From assembly GCF_001311925.1 (NCBI RefSeq), contig NZ_BBCG01000008.1, positions 1-64,000 of the forward strand: a stretch of DNA of 64,000 nucleotides, given 5' to 3'. Below, one piece after another: positions 17,478 through 27,266 of the stretch (position 1 is its first letter; the number at the start of each line of letters is the position of its first letter). Under the pieces are notes generated by a model. The model was given only the letters and a program-made list of their open reading frames with translations, was not told the DNA's origin and did no database searches. The position numbers were made by a program, and so were the translations under genes. Source of the DNA: Cellulosilyticum ruminicola JCM 14822 (GTDB lineage: Bacteria; Bacillota; Clostridia; Lachnospirales; Cellulosilyticaceae).

Positions 17478-18212
17478 ATGCAGATGAAAAGTAATTTAGG
17501 ACCTATGTATTATCAACTTAAGAATATCATTATTGATATGATTGAAAATGAAGAAATTAATGTAGACGAATGTATTCCATCTGAACCAAAATTAATGCAG
17601 ACATATAACTTGAGTCGTACAACTGTAAGAAAAGCAATTGATGAACTAGTTAATGAAGGTTATCTATATAAGAGACAAGGAAAAGGAACTTTTGTAAAAG
17701 GAAGGGGGTTTGAACAGGGGTTAATTAAGCTATCAGGCTGTAGTGAGGATATTAGACGATATGGATTAGAACCTAAGCCATATGTTCTTCAAGAGCAGAT
17801 TGAAAAACCTTCTAAAAGAGTAGCTAAAATGTTAGACATTAGCCCAGAAGAAGACACATTTTATATGGAACGTGTTATTTATGGAGATGATGTGCCAATT
17901 AATAAAAATAAAAGCCATATACCATATGCATTAGTACCAGGTATTGAAGATGTAGATTTTAATAAGGAGTCTTTATATAAAGTACTAGAGAAAGATTATG
18001 GTATTGTGATTACAAGAGCCATAAGAACTGTAGAAGCTATATTAGCGAGTGAAGAAGTGGCATTACAGCTCAAAGTAAAAGAAGGGGCACCAGTTATGCT
18101 CTTTAAAGGACAAGTATATGGTGAATATAAGGGAATGGAAGTGACTATAGAATACTTTGAAGCAATTTATCGTTCAGATCAGTTTCAATTTTATATTGAG
18201 CAACATCGTTAA
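17478..18212 (+). CDS. GntR family regulator with UTRA domain
   Basis: The 244-residue protein has an N-terminal GntR winged helix-turn-helix (about residues 8-75, with IPSEPKLMQTYNLSRTTVRKAIDEL and GKGTFV in parts) and a UTRA ligand-binding domain (about 95-240). It lies directly upstream of the transaldolase gene, whose promoter carries a perfect 14-base palindrome. I infer that it represses that gene and releases on binding a sugar phosphate. The ligand is not visible. Confidence 0.9.
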   Translation: MQMKSNLGPMYYQLKNIIIDMIENEEINVDECIPSEPKLMQTYNLSRTTVRKAIDELVNEGYLYKRQGKGTFVKGRGFEQGLIKLSGCSEDIRRYGLEPKPYVLQEQIEKPSKRVAKMLDISPEEDTFYMERVIYGDDVPINKNKSHIPYALVPGIEDVDFNKESLYKVLEKDYGIVITRAIRTVEAILASEEVALQLKVKEGAPVMLFKGQVYGEYKGMEVTIEYFEAIYRSDQFQFYIEQHR

Positions 18213-18295
18213 TTTAGAAGTTTTAGCTAAAAACAAATAATATTTATGAATATACTCTACAAAATAAGAAAAAATTAATTATTAAAATTAAACTA

Positions 18296-18340
18296 TTGAA
18301 AAAAATTCAGAAAATAGTATAATGAGGTTGTACGTACAAC
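18296..18340 (+). promoter_or_regulatory. Transaldolase promoter with palindromic operator
   Basis: TTGAAA (18296-18301) and TATAAT (18318-18323) are spaced by 16 bases. The perfect palindrome GTTGTACGTACAAC at 18327-18340 covers the expected transcription start. This is the arrangement for repression, most likely by the adjacent GntR protein. The ATG at 18322 lies inside the -10 and cannot be a start. Confidence 0.8.
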
Positions 18341-18396
18341 ATGACAACATAACAAAAAGACGACTTTACATATATTTTTTTAGGAGGAAGAGAGTA

Positions 18397-19050
18397 ATGA
18401 AATTATTTGTAGATACAGCTAATACAGACGAAATTCGTAAAGCAAACGATTTAGGAGTAATTTGTGGAGTAACAACTAATCCATCACTTATTGCACGTGA
18501 AGGACTTGAGTTTAAATCAGTGATTAAAGAAATTACAGAAATTGTAGATGGACCTATCAGTGCAGAAGTTATTTCTCTAGAAGCACCTAAAATGGTAGAG
18601 GAAGCTATTGAACTTGCTAAAATTCATAAAAATATTGTTATTAAATTACCTATGACAGAAGAAGGGTTAAAAGCAACTAAACAACTTACAGCAAAAGGCA
18701 TTCGTACAAATGTTACTTTAATCTTCTCAGCAGGTCAAGCATTACTTGCAGCAAGAGCTGGTGCAACATATGTAAGTCCATTCATTGGACGTCTTGATGA
18801 CATTGGCATGGAAGGTATGCATTTAGTAAAAGAAATTGCAGACATCTTCAAAATGCATGATATTAAAACAGAAATCATTGCAGCAAGCGTACGTAGTCCA
18901 CTTCATGTAATCGATGCAGCGAAAGCAGGAGCACATATCGCAACTGTACCATATAAAGTAATTGTTCAAATGACAAAACACCCTCTTACAGATAACGGAA
19001 TTGAAAGATTCCTTAAAGACTGGGAAGGGTTAGAACAAAAATTACAATAA
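18397..19050 (+). CDS. tal: Transaldolase, short FSA/TalC family
   Basis: This 217-residue protein of the small decameric transaldolase/fructose-6-phosphate aldolase family starts [16 protein letters not shown]. The Schiff-base lysine is Lys83 in [41 protein letters not shown] and [11 protein letters not shown] are family blocks. It exchanges dihydroxyacetone units between sugar phosphates in the non-oxidative pentose phosphate pathway. The start at 18397 has TAGGAGGAAGAG upstream. The upstream GntR gene and operator point to regulated expression. Confidence 0.92.
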   Translation: MKLFVDTANTDEIRKANDLGVICGVTTNPSLIAREGLEFKSVIKEITEIVDGPISAEVISLEAPKMVEEAIELAKIHKNIVIKLPMTEEGLKATKQLTAKGIRTNVTLIFSAGQALLAARAGATYVSPFIGRLDDIGMEGMHLVKEIADIFKMHDIKTEIIAASVRSPLHVIDAAKAGAHIATVPYKVIVQMTKHPLTDNGIERFLKDWEGLEQKLQ

Positions 19051-19059
19051 AGTGAATAA

Positions 19060-19096
19060 AGGATAGGCTTCCGCGAGTGCGGGGGCCTTTTTACTT
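19060..19096 (+). terminator. Terminator of the transaldolase gene
   Basis: AGGCTTCCGC and GCGGGGGCCT form a GC-rich stem followed by five T. Confidence 0.9.
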
Positions 19097-19286
19097 TGTG
19101 GAAATGGGGATAAGTGCACCAACTAATTTTCCTTAACCCTCCCTTCGGTCGAAGGTTAGATAAAATTATATTTTGGGCGTAAAAAGAAGGTGGGGCCTTT
19201 TTGGATGGGGGAAGGGGTATAATGGTAGGTGGAGGATGGAGATGAGATAATATAAAATTTGATTAATATGAGAAGGTGAATTGGAT

Positions 19287-19559
19287 GTGAAAATGTCTAG
19301 AGAAGGGAAGGAGATGCATGATCGGTTAATTGATGTGATGGAGCCAATATCATATATTCGTTTTGATGAAAAAGATGGGAAAAATAAAGTTTTTCATGTG
19401 ACAGTTACTTCAAAGAAGCTTGAGTCTGTTTATGAAACAATATGGGACTATGTAATGACGTATCCATGTAATTATAAGTGCATGTTTGATAATATATGCA
19501 TTTATAGGTGGGAAGATGAAACTTGGAAGATTCACAAAGAATATATATTAGAAAAGTAA
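19287..19559 (+). CDS. Small hypothetical protein
   Basis: A frame of about 90 residues encodes a mixed helix-strand protein (MEPISYIRFDEKDGKN, WDYVMTYPCNYKCMFDN). I do not recognise a family. The start could be GTG 19287, which is 8 bases after AAGGTG, or ATG 19293; a TTG at 19281 is too close to the ribosome-binding site. It stands alone between the transaldolase terminator and a bidirectional terminator. Confidence 0.55.
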   Translation: MKMSREGKEMHDRLIDVMEPISYIRFDEKDGKNKVFHVTVTSKKLESVYETIWDYVMTYPCNYKCMFDNICIYRWEDETWKIHKEYILEK

Positions 19560-19603
19560 GTAGAGTAGTTGAAATATGTATAGTTTTAAACTGTATAATA
19601 AAT

Positions 19604-19650
19604 AAAGAAGCTGTTGAAAAATAATATTTTTACAACAGCTTCTTTTATAT
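19604..19650. terminator. Bidirectional terminator
   Basis: AAAGAAGCTGTTG and CAACAGCTTCTTT are separated by an AT-rich loop, with A and T runs on the two sides. It serves the converging small gene and chemoreceptor remnant. Confidence 0.85.
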
Positions 19651-20230
19651 CTGAAGTTGTTTATATATTTTTTTTAGTTCATTAGAAATAGCTACTAATT
19701 CTTGAACATAGCCTTGAGCCATTTGAGCGTTTTCAAAGTTGTTTGTAGCAATTAAGTTTGCCTCTTCTGGATTTGAACTTGTTTGTGTACTTACTGAAGA
19801 AATTTCATCGGCTACTACAGAGAAACCCTTACCAGCTTCTCCAGCACATGCACTTTCGATAGCAGCATTAAGTGATAATAAGTTAGTTTGCTCTGAAATA
19901 TTGTTAATAAGTTCAGTAATACCAAATACTTCTTTAGATTTTTGTTTTAAGTCATCTGCTTTTAGCATTTAATAAAGAAATTGCATAAATACTTAAAAAG
20001 CTAATAGTAGCAATCCATTTAAAAGATTTATTTTGTTTGTTTTTGAAATAAGTAATGTGTACAGATAAAATAAGTATGAATATACTTCCTAAGATCATAC
20101 CTGTTTTCAAAGATGAATTAAAACCTAATGTCGATTCTTTAAGAAAACCTGCACATAAACATAAAGATATAATGGTAGATATTGTGAGATAAGCTTTATT
20201 AATTTGTTGTAATTCATGTCCCTCAGTCAT
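19645..20230 (-). pseudogene. Truncated and frameshifted chemoreceptor
   Basis: The upstream frame (20230 to 19952) gives a soluble start MTEGHELQQINKAYL and three hydrophobic segments. The downstream frame (19968 to 19645) gives the chemoreceptor signalling hairpin with [31 protein letters not shown] and a closing coiled coil. They overlap out of frame, and much of the membrane and linker region of a normal receptor is missing. The tip sequence is altered (ACAGEAGKG for ARAGEAGKG). This is a remnant produced by internal deletion plus frameshift. Confidence 0.82.
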
Positions 20231-20315
20231 GATGTCCCCTGTAAAATATATTATATATAAAATATTAAATTTTTTTTACAGAGATATTTTAAAATATGTT
20301 ATTTAAAATGGAAAT

Positions 20316-21620
20316 TTATTCATAAATATCTACTTTTTCACCAGCAAGTACTTTATTCATATTACGTACGGCACACATTTTACCACACATTGTACAAGTA
20401 TCATGATGTTCTGGTTTAGATTCTTCTCTATAGCGGCGAGCCTTTTCTGGATCAAGAGAGGCTTCAAACATTGCCTCCCAATCAAGATCAGCACGAGCTT
20501 TACTCATTTTATTATCCCAATCTCTTGCACCAGGCACATTTTTAGCTAAATCTCCAGCATGAGCAGCGATTTTAGCTGCTATAATACCTTCTTTCATATC
20601 TTCTAAATTAGGAAGGCGAAGATGTTCGGCAGGTGTTACATAACATAAGAAATCTACACCAGCAGCAGCAGCAATAGCACCACCGATAGCACTTGTAATA
20701 TGATCATAGCCTGGAGCGATATCTGTTACAAGTGGTCCTAAAACATAAAATGGTGCACCATGACAAAGTTTTTTCTCAAGTAAAACGTTAGCTTCGATTT
20801 CATTAAGAATCATATGTCCTGGGCCTTCAATCATAACTTGCACATTTCTTTCCCAAGCACGTTTAGTAAGTTCACCAAGTGTAATGAGTTCTTTGATTTG
20901 TGTAGCATCAGTAGCATCTGCATTAGAACCAGGTCTACAAGCATCTCCGAGACTTAAAGTTACATCATATTTTTCACAAATATCAAGAAGCCTGTCATAG
21001 TATTCATAAAATGGGTTTTCGGCATGATTTGCTTCCATCCAAGCAAAGAGGAGAGAACCGCCACGAGAAACGATATTTGTGAGACGCTTATTACGTTTAA
21101 ATGTTTCTACAGTTTCACGATTAAGGCCAGCATGAATGGTCATAAAGTCTACGCCATCTTGAGCATGTTTTTCAACAACCTTGAAGAATTCATCAATTGT
21201 AATATCAGCTACTTCTTTTTGTAAGAACCCAAGTGCATCATACATTGGAACTGTACCAATCATAGTAGGAGAGGTTTCAAGTAACTTTTTCCTAAATACT
21301 TCTGTATGACCATAGTTTGAAAGGTCCATAATAGCTTCAGCCCCCATTTTAATAGCCATAGTTACTTTTTTAAATTCTTCATCAATGTTTGCACAGTCTC
21401 TTGAAATACCGAGATTAACATTGATTTTAGTCTTAAGCCCTTCTCCAATACCTTCAGCAGATAAAAAAGTATGGTTTTTATTAGCAGGAATAGCGATTTT
21501 ACCTTCTGCTATCTTTTGCATAATAAGTTCTACATTTACATTTTCCTTTTGTGCGACAGTTTGCATTTCCTTTGTAATAATGCCTTTTTTGGCAGCATCC
21601 ATTTGTGTTGTGTAATTCAT
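20316..21620 (-). CDS. thiC: Phosphomethylpyrimidine synthase ThiC
   Basis: The 434-residue radical SAM enzyme converts aminoimidazole ribotide to HMP phosphate in thiamine synthesis. The C-terminal iron-sulfur motif CxxCxxxC is present as CTMCGKMC (Cys409, 412, 416). Core blocks include [51 protein letters not shown] and [12 protein letters not shown]. The length is that of the shorter, clostridial ThiC without an N-terminal extension. ATAGGAGGC precedes the ATG, and a TPP riboswitch with terminator lies in the leader, so expression falls when thiamine pyrophosphate is plentiful. Confidence 0.97.
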   Translation of the reverse strand: MNYTTQMDAAKKGIITKEMQTVAQKENVNVELIMQKIAEGKIAIPANKNHTFLSAEGIGEGLKTKINVNLGISRDCANIDEEFKKVTMAIKMGAEAIMDLSNYGHTEVFRKKLLETSPTMIGTVPMYDALGFLQKEVADITIDEFFKVVEKHAQDGVDFMTIHAGLNRETVETFKRNKRLTNIVSRGGSLLFAWMEANHAENPFYEYYDRLLDICEKYDVTLSLGDACRPGSNADATDATQIKELITLGELTKRAWERNVQVMIEGPGHMILNEIEANVLLEKKLCHGAPFYVLGPLVTDIAPGYDHITSAIGGAIAAAAGVDFLCYVTPAEHLRLPNLEDMKEGIIAAKIAAHAGDLAKNVPGARDWDNKMSKARADLDWEAMFEASLDPEKARRYREESKPEHHDTCTMCGKMCAVRNMNKVLAGEKVDIYE

Positions 21621-21689
21621 GTTTAATGCCTCCTATTTTATTCAAATCTAAAACTAACTTGATAAATGGAAGAGGTGCATTGTAGGTAT

Positions 21690-21850
21690 AAAAAAACCTC
21701 TAAATAAATTATTTAGAGGTAAAAGTTTTGGTTTTAAGGAGACCAATATTAGACAGATATTGGTTATGATCGACTTGCTTCCCTACGATGGTATTAACCA
21801 TATCAGGTTCAACGAGTTGGAAAAATCCTCTCAGCCAATAGGCACCCCTA
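21690..21850 (-). promoter_or_regulatory. TPP riboswitch with terminator
   Basis: On the minus strand the aptamer (about 21850 to 21765) shows GGGGTGCC, GGCTGAGAGGA, GAACCTGATATGGTTAATACC and GTAGGGAAGCA, the thi-box landmarks. A hairpin with arms CCTCTAAAT (21697-21705) and its partner at 21711-21719 is followed by a T run in the direction of thiC, giving a ligand-controlled terminator. A small hairpin (CCAATAT arms, near 21743-21764) lies between and may be the alternative fold. Confidence 0.95.
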
Positions 21851-22191
21851 GCAATATTAATAATAAATTCAGTATAATACAAAAATAATGAAAAGTAAAC
21901 TTCGAATATATAATTGATTCAAAAATATATCATTAATTATATACTTTACAATAAGGAAGATATTTTTTTAGATGTGAAGGTTGTTTTGATAGTCATGGAA
22001 CATTTTACTCCTTGAGGTTTTTCCAAATATGTAGTATTATTCAAGGTAGTATGTAAGCAAATTCGTCTTTTTTTGAGTAAAAGTATCAAATTTTTACTCT
22101 TAGAAATATGGCACTAATCATTTTAATTTATTAGTGAACAAGATAGTAGCCATTGAGCTTAATATAAAATTATAGATAGATTGTAGAGGTA
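21851..22191. other. Divergent intergenic region and deaD leader
   Basis: These 341 bases hold the promoter of the thiC leader (minus) and a long untranslated leader for deaD (plus). Several AT-rich stretches could be promoters but none is decisive. Long leaders are common for cold-inducible helicase genes. No gene is seen. Confidence 0.4.
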
Positions 22192-23910
22192 ATGGTCATA
22201 GAAACTATATTATTTAACCAACTAGAAGTATCAGAAGAAATCATTAGAGCGGCTGGAGATATGGGATTTGAGGAGACAACTCCTATTCAAGCAAAAGCAA
22301 TCCCTGTTATTTTAGAAGGAAAAGATATTATTGCACAAGCACCAACAGGAACAGGTAAAACATGTGCATTTGGTATTCCAGCAATCGAATCAGTGGATAC
22401 AAGTGATGACAGTGTACAAGTATTAATCCTTTGTCCAACACGTGAATTAGTTATTCAAGTAGCTGAAGAATTAACAGCTTTATCAAAATATAAAAAAGGT
22501 GTAAGAGTTCTTCCAATTTATGGTGGACAACAAATTGAACGTCAAATTTCTGCACTTAGAAAAAGACCACAAGTAATTATCGGAACACCTGGTAGGGTAA
22601 TGGACCATATCAGAAGAAAAACACTTAGACTTGATGATTTAAATATGCTCATCTTAGATGAAGCTGATGAAATGCTTAACATGGGATTCCGTGAAGATAT
22701 TGATATTATCTTAGAAAGCGTACCAGAAGAACGTCAATTCGTATTATTCTCAGCAACACTTGCAAAAGCAATTTTGGATATTGCTAACAAATATCAAAAT
22801 GATCCAGTGAAAGTAAATGTAGTTCACAAAGAACTTACAGTACCAACTATTGAACAATATTATTTAGAAGTTAGAGATGCTAATAAAGTAGAAGTATTAT
22901 CTCGTTTAATCGATGCAAATAACTTTAAACTTTCAGTAGTATTCTGTAACACAAAACGTCGTGTAGATGATCTTTGTAGAGATCTTCAAGCTAGAGGATA
23001 TAGTGCAGAATCACTTCACGGAGATATGAAACAACTTCAAAGAGATAATGTTATGTCTCGTTTTAGAAATGGTCTTATCGATATTCTTATTGCAACAGAC
23101 GTAGCAGCGCGTGGTATTGATGTAGATGACGTAGATGCAGTATTCAATTACGATGTACCAAGTGATGAAGAATATTATGTTCACCGCATCGGTAGAACAG
23201 GTCGTGCAAAACGTCAAGGTGTATCTTATACATTTGCAGCAGGTAAAGAACTTGTTAAATTAAGAGACATTCAACGTTATACAAAATCAAAAATTAAACT
23301 TATTAAAGCACCTTCAATTGAAGATATCCAAGAAAACAAACTTACAGGTATTATGGATGAAGTTAAAGCAGTACTTACTGAAGGCGGACTTTCTAAATAT
23401 ACAGCATATGTTGAAACACTTTTAGATGAAGTGGGAGACATTACAGAAGAAAACTATGCCACTTCTCTTGAAGTAGCAGCAGCTTTCCTTAAAATGACTA
23501 TGGATAAACTTGTAATGGGGGCATCTGCAGAGTTTTCTGTAGAAGATTTATCAGCTCGTTCAGGAATTGCCCCATCTAAATTTGATGGTAATATGGTTCG
23601 TCTTTTCATCAACCTTGGTAAAAAAGATAACTTACAAGTTTCAGACTTAGTTAAATTCATTGTATTAAACTGTGAAATCAAAGGAAAAGAAATTGGTCGT
23701 GTAGATATGCTTGAGAAATTCTCATTCTTCGAAATACCAAAAAATCATTTAGAAAATGTAATGACAAGCCTTATTGGTGAAACATTAAAAGGTAGAAAAG
23801 TAAACATCGAAGTGGCTAACAAAAGAGATGGTGGTCATAGAGGTGGACGTCAAGAGCGTGGTGGCGATAGACGTAGAAACTTCAAACCAAGAAGAAAAAA
23901 AGAGCAGTAA
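22192..23910 (+). CDS. deaD: DEAD-box ATP-dependent RNA helicase
   Basis: This 572-residue helicase has all core motifs: Q-motif (FEETTPIQAKAIP), I APTGTGKT, Ia PTREL, GG, Ib TPGR, II DEAD, III SAT, IV VVFCNT, V ATDVAARGID and VI HRIGRTGR. The C-terminal part carries a DbpA-type RNA-binding domain (GRVDMLEKFSFFEIPKNHL) and ends in an Arg/Gly-rich tail (GGHRGGRQERGGDRR). DeaD/CshA-like proteins unwind RNA in ribosome assembly and mRNA decay, especially in the cold. The gene stands alone with its own terminator. Confidence 0.95.
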   Translation: MVIETILFNQLEVSEEIIRAAGDMGFEETTPIQAKAIPVILEGKDIIAQAPTGTGKTCAFGIPAIESVDTSDDSVQVLILCPTRELVIQVAEELTALSKYKKGVRVLPIYGGQQIERQISALRKRPQVIIGTPGRVMDHIRRKTLRLDDLNMLILDEADEMLNMGFREDIDIILESVPEERQFVLFSATLAKAILDIANKYQNDPVKVNVVHKELTVPTIEQYYLEVRDANKVEVLSRLIDANNFKLSVVFCNTKRRVDDLCRDLQARGYSAESLHGDMKQLQRDNVMSRFRNGLIDILIATDVAARGIDVDDVDAVFNYDVPSDEEYYVHRIGRTGRAKRQGVSYTFAAGKELVKLRDIQRYTKSKIKLIKAPSIEDIQENKLTGIMDEVKAVLTEGGLSKYTAYVETLLDEVGDITEENYATSLEVAAAFLKMTMDKLVMGASAEFSVEDLSARSGIAPSKFDGNMVRLFINLGKKDNLQVSDLVKFIVLNCEIKGKEIGRVDMLEKFSFFEIPKNHLENVMTSLIGETLKGRKVNIEVANKRDGGHRGGRQERGGDRRRNFKPRRKKEQ

Positions 23911-23913
23911 AGT

Positions 23914-23950
23914 AGTCCGGGTTGCACGTGGGTGTAACCTGGATTTTTTG
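23914..23950 (+). terminator. Terminator of deaD
   Basis: CCGGGTTGCAC and GTGTAACCTGG form a stem with two G-U pairs, followed by ATTTTTT. Confidence 0.88.
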
Positions 23951-23959
23951 TGCGTGGAT

Positions 23960-24175
23960 ATGGGGATAAGTGGCATAGATGGTAATTCAACATGGTTAAA
24001 TGATTATCCAAGAAGAGAAAACGTAACAGTCTCTCCATCAGAACCTATTACAGGAGAAGAAGTAACGATTACATATGATGCATCTAGCACAGTATTTAAG
24101 GGGTCAAAAGATGTGATACTTCACTGGGGCTATGATAAGTGGGTTAAATTAAAAAATTTTATAGAAATAAAATAA
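23960..24175 (+). pseudogene. Remnant of a carbohydrate-binding module
   Basis: A frame of 71 codons reads WLNDYPRRENVTVSPSEPITG, EEVTITYDASS and VILHWGYDKWVKL before a stop. The HWGYDKW block is typical of starch-binding modules of the CBM25/26 type found at the ends of amylases and pullulanases. No catalytic domain or signal peptide is present and no ribosome-binding site precedes it. It sits between two terminators and is best read as the tail of a lost glycoside hydrolase gene. Confidence 0.55.
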
Positions 24176-24216
24176 GAGATACTTACAAATGTATTGTAGG
24201 CATCTCTTTATTTATA
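24174..24216. terminator. Terminator between convergent genes
   Basis: AGAGAT and ATCTCT outer arms and TTACAA/TTGTA inner arms are followed by TTTATTTAT. Confidence 0.75.
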
Positions 24217-24220
24217 TGAT

Positions 24221-25377
24221 TTAAAGATTAGGGTCAAAATATTGTAAGATAAGGCCAGCAGCTAAATGAAAGCCTGTTGTAAGGCTTGAAATATCTATCC
24301 ATTCATCTCTAGTATGGGCACCAGCACCTTCATAGAGACCAAAGCATACTGTTGGAATGCCCAATGAAAATGGGATATTACAATCTGTAGAAGCTGATAC
24401 TAGTTGAGGTTTGTGGCCAGTATAGTATGTAAGAAGTGCTTCACATTTTTTTGTAAGTGCGGACTGTAATGCAATATTAGTATGCTGCATACAAGGTCTT
24501 GTACCTAATTCTTCAATTTCAATGTCTAATCCTTTTGCGCGATAGTTATTGATAACTGTAGTAAAATTATTTTTCATAATCTTAAGACATTCATGAGTAT
24601 CTGAACGATATTCATAGAGTACTGAAGCATTTTGTGCAATTGTATTGACAGAAGTACCGCCTTCAATAACACCTACATTATAAGTCGTTTGACTTTCACC
24701 AACTTTAGGAATGGCTATATCATAAAGTTTAGTAATTAATGAGGAGAGATAATAAATAGCATTACGATTACCGAAGTCTTGGAAGCTATGACCACCTTCT
24801 GTACGAATTGTGATTTTATAACGTGAAGACCCTACAGCTTTTTGACAAAGTGTATTATAAGTACAATCAAAAGAAATGACTTCACGTATGCGCTTGCCAT
24901 AATCCTTAATAAGCTGTTTGCAGCCTTTGAGATTTCCAAGTCCTTCTTCACCTGAATTGGCTACAAATAAGATACCACAATTAGGTTTAAGCTTTGATAA
25001 AGTCACATATTTGGCCATTAATAATAAAATGGCTAAGTTGCAGTATCATCTCCTACACCTGGTGAATAAATCTTATTATCTTTAATTGTAACGGGCATTG
25101 GTGATGTATCTGGAAATACAGTATCTGTATGTGCCATAAAGATAACGATTTCATCATGTTCACTACATCCTATCGGATAGACAACATTAAGCGCTTCATC
25201 TATATGCACTTTTTGTGCGTCGAAACTTTCAAGGTATTCTTTACAAAACTTAGCACGATGTTCTTCGTGAAGAGAAGGTGCTGGAATTTTACACAGTGTC
25301 ACAAGTAAATCAATAAGTGTATCAATATTTTGATTAATATAATCTTCCATTTCTTTAGGTAATATATAAGACGTCAC
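24221..25377 (-). pseudogene. M20 family metallopeptidase, frameshifted
   Basis: The first frame (25377 to 25033) holds the zinc-binding start of an M20 peptidase: IFMAHTDTVFP with the metal-binding His-x-Asp and SPGVGDDTA. The second (25018 to 24221) holds VANSGEEGLGN with the catalytic Glu pair, the dimerisation domain with EGGTSVNTIA and the final GAGAHTRDEW histidine. The break is at about 25035-25040, where GCAACTTAGCC replaces an expected GCAAACTTAGCC, a loss of one A from a run. Restored, it is about 385 residues, a normal tripeptidase T-like or carboxypeptidase-type enzyme. It lies downstream of folA on the same strand. Confidence 0.88.
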
Positions 25378-25400
25378 GATTATGCCTCCGATTAATTACT

Positions 25401-25880
25401 TTATTTTCTTTTCCAAAGAGTAAAGGCGAAGCTATTCCCATCTTCTGTAAGGGTTTCACCTAGCTTACTTTGAATCATTTCAAATTGATCTTCATATACC
25501 GGAAAATCTGTATCACCATTTATGACTTTATCAACTAAAGTAATATAGAGATAATCTGCATAAGGAAGGAAGAGACTATAGATTTCGCCGCCACCTATAA
25601 TAAAGATTTCTTCTTCAGTTTTACAAATTTCTAAAGCTTCATCTAAGCTATGAACTACAGATACACCTTCAGGTGCAAAGTTAGAATCTCTAGTTAAAAC
25701 AATATTTTTGCGGTTTGGAAGAGGTCTGCCGATACTCTCAAAAGTTTTACGTCCCATAAGAACAGTTTTACCGCTTGTAATTGTTCTAAAGTATTTAAGG
25801 TCTTCTGAAATATGCCAAGGGAGCTGGTTGTTAATGCCGATTTGATTATTTTTGCTTGTTGCTACAATTATATTAATCAT
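25401..25880 (-). CDS. folA: Dihydrofolate reductase
   Basis: The 159-residue enzyme starts MINIIVATSKNNQIGINNQLPWHISEDL with the conserved Pro-Trp and the Glu/Asp active-site acid, followed by GRKTFESIGRPLPNR and FIIGGGEIYSLFLP of the NADPH site. It reduces dihydrofolate to tetrahydrofolate. It is transcribed just behind thyA (25 bases between), so the two steps of the thymidylate cycle are co-expressed. Confidence 0.96.
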   Translation of the reverse strand: MINIIVATSKNNQIGINNQLPWHISEDLKYFRTITSGKTVLMGRKTFESIGRPLPNRKNIVLTRDSNFAPEGVSVVHSLDEALEICKTEEEIFIIGGGEIYSLFLPYADYLYITLVDKVINGDTDFPVYEDQFEMIQSKLGETLTEDGNSFAFTLWKRK

Positions 25881-25905
25881 ATTAAACCCTTTCTTTTATA
25901 GTATA

Positions 25906-26868
25906 TTAAACTGCTACAGGTGCTTTAATAGCAGGATGAGGATCATATCCGATAAGTTCTAAATCTTCCATATCAAAATCAAATACACTTGTTTTAGTAG
26001 TATTTAATTTAAGAGTTGGAAGTGGACGAGGTTCTCTTGTAAGCTGCTCTTTGATTTGCTCAATATGATTTGCGTAAAGATGTACATCTGCACCAGTATA
26101 AACGAGATCTCCTACTTCAAGCCCACATTCATGAGCAATGAGGTGAGTAAGTAATGCATAAGATGCAATATTAAAAGGTAAACCTAAGAATACATCGTTA
26201 GAACGCATATTGAACATACAGCTTAATTTGTTATTTAAAACGTAGAATTGGAAGCAGAAGTGACAAGGTGGAAGTTCCATAAGCCCTTCATATACAGAAG
26301 CTACATCCCAAGCATTTACAAGGAGTCTTCTAGAAGTAGGATTTGTCTTGATTTCATTAATAACCCATTTAATTTGATCATAAACTTTGCCATTGCCGCC
26401 TTCCCAATTACGCCATTGTTTACCGTATACATTACCAAGGTCACCATAATTATTAGAAAATTCTTCGTCAGTAAGGACTTTTTCTTGATAAATATGAAGT
26501 TGTTCTTCGTAAACTTTGTTAAATTCAGGGTCTGTTGTACAGCGGATTCCAAAGTTGGTCATATCAGGACCTTTGTAATCGTCAGATTCAATCCATTTTT
26601 TGAATCCCCATTCATCCCAAATATGATTATTGTTTTGAAGTAAATAACGAAGCTTTGTATCACCTTTTAAGAACCATAAAAGTTCTGAAGCGATTAAGCG
26701 GAATGGTACACGTTTTGTTGTAAGAAGCGGAAAGCCCTGAGAAAGATCAAAGCGAAGTTGTCTGCCGAAAGTACTATAAGTTCCCACACCTGTACGGTCT
26801 TCTTTAAAAGTACCATTTTCTAATATATCTTTACACATGTCTAAATAAACTTTATCAACTTGATTCAT
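25906..26868 (-). CDS. thyA: Thymidylate synthase
   Basis: The 320-residue enzyme methylates dUMP with methylene-tetrahydrofolate. Visible blocks are DRTGVGTYSTFGRQLRFDL, KRVPFRLIASELLWFLKGD, the nucleophile segment LMELPPCHFCFQFYV, QRSND-like MFNMRSNDVFLGLPFNIASYALL and HLYANHIEQ. It is longer than the 264-residue E. coli form because of an insert (about residues 80-150), as in other Firmicutes ThyA of the long type. An operon with folA follows. GGAGG lies upstream of the ATG. Confidence 0.96.
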   Translation of the reverse strand: MNQVDKVYLDMCKDILENGTFKEDRTGVGTYSTFGRQLRFDLSQGFPLLTTKRVPFRLIASELLWFLKGDTKLRYLLQNNNHIWDEWGFKKWIESDDYKGPDMTNFGIRCTTDPEFNKVYEEQLHIYQEKVLTDEEFSNNYGDLGNVYGKQWRNWEGGNGKVYDQIKWVINEIKTNPTSRRLLVNAWDVASVYEGLMELPPCHFCFQFYVLNNKLSCMFNMRSNDVFLGLPFNIASYALLTHLIAHECGLEVGDLVYTGADVHLYANHIEQIKEQLTREPRPLPTLKLNTTKTSVFDFDMEDLELIGYDPHPAIKAPVAV

Positions 26869-26930
26869 TATAAAAAATACCTCCTTAATACTTTAAGTAT
26901 ATAGGAATTTTCAGGAGACGTACAGGCATA

Positions 26931-26973
26931 ATAGGAATATAGAAATATAGGAATATAGAAATATAGGAATATG
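26931..26973. repeat. Short tandem repeat, 16-base unit
   Basis: The unit ATAGGAATATAGAAAT occurs twice in full (26931-26946, 26947-26962) and once in part, upstream of thyA. Confidence 0.85.
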
Positions 26974-27111
26974 CATAATTTAAGTAAAATGTATAAATAT
27001 GGGATAGGTATAAATGTCCATATTATTAGAGATATTAGTGCAAAAAAGTATATTAAATAAATAAAAACTTATAATAAATTTGATAAAATATCCAATAATG
27101 ATTGAAATCGC

Positions 27112-27266
27112 TTGATTTTTCTATACATTTATGATAATATTACATAGTAAGTTAAAATATTGAAACGGAAACGATAGGTAGGCCTCTTGTCTTATTAAAA
27201 CAGCAAGACCGAAGAACGTTTTGGGTAACAGTGTTTTAGCAATTATGTATTTTTTAAGGAGGCCTA
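27112..27266 (+). promoter_or_regulatory. Promoter and structured leader of the cold-shock gene
   Basis: TTGATT (27112-27117), 17 bases, then TAATAT (27135-27140) give a promoter and a leader of about 125 bases. TAGGCCTC at 27179-27186 is exactly complementary to GAGGCCTA at 27259-27266, which contains the ribosome-binding site AAGGAGG. Pairing would hide the site, and internal hairpins (TCTTG/CAAGA) offer other folds. This suggests temperature-dependent translation like that of cspA. Confidence 0.6.

Noticed and set aside
18322-18396. Upstream start for the transaldolase giving 25 extra residues
   Set aside because: The ATG at 18322 lies inside the TATAAT box and the operator follows it; the start at 18397 has a strong ribosome-binding site and matches the family N-terminus.
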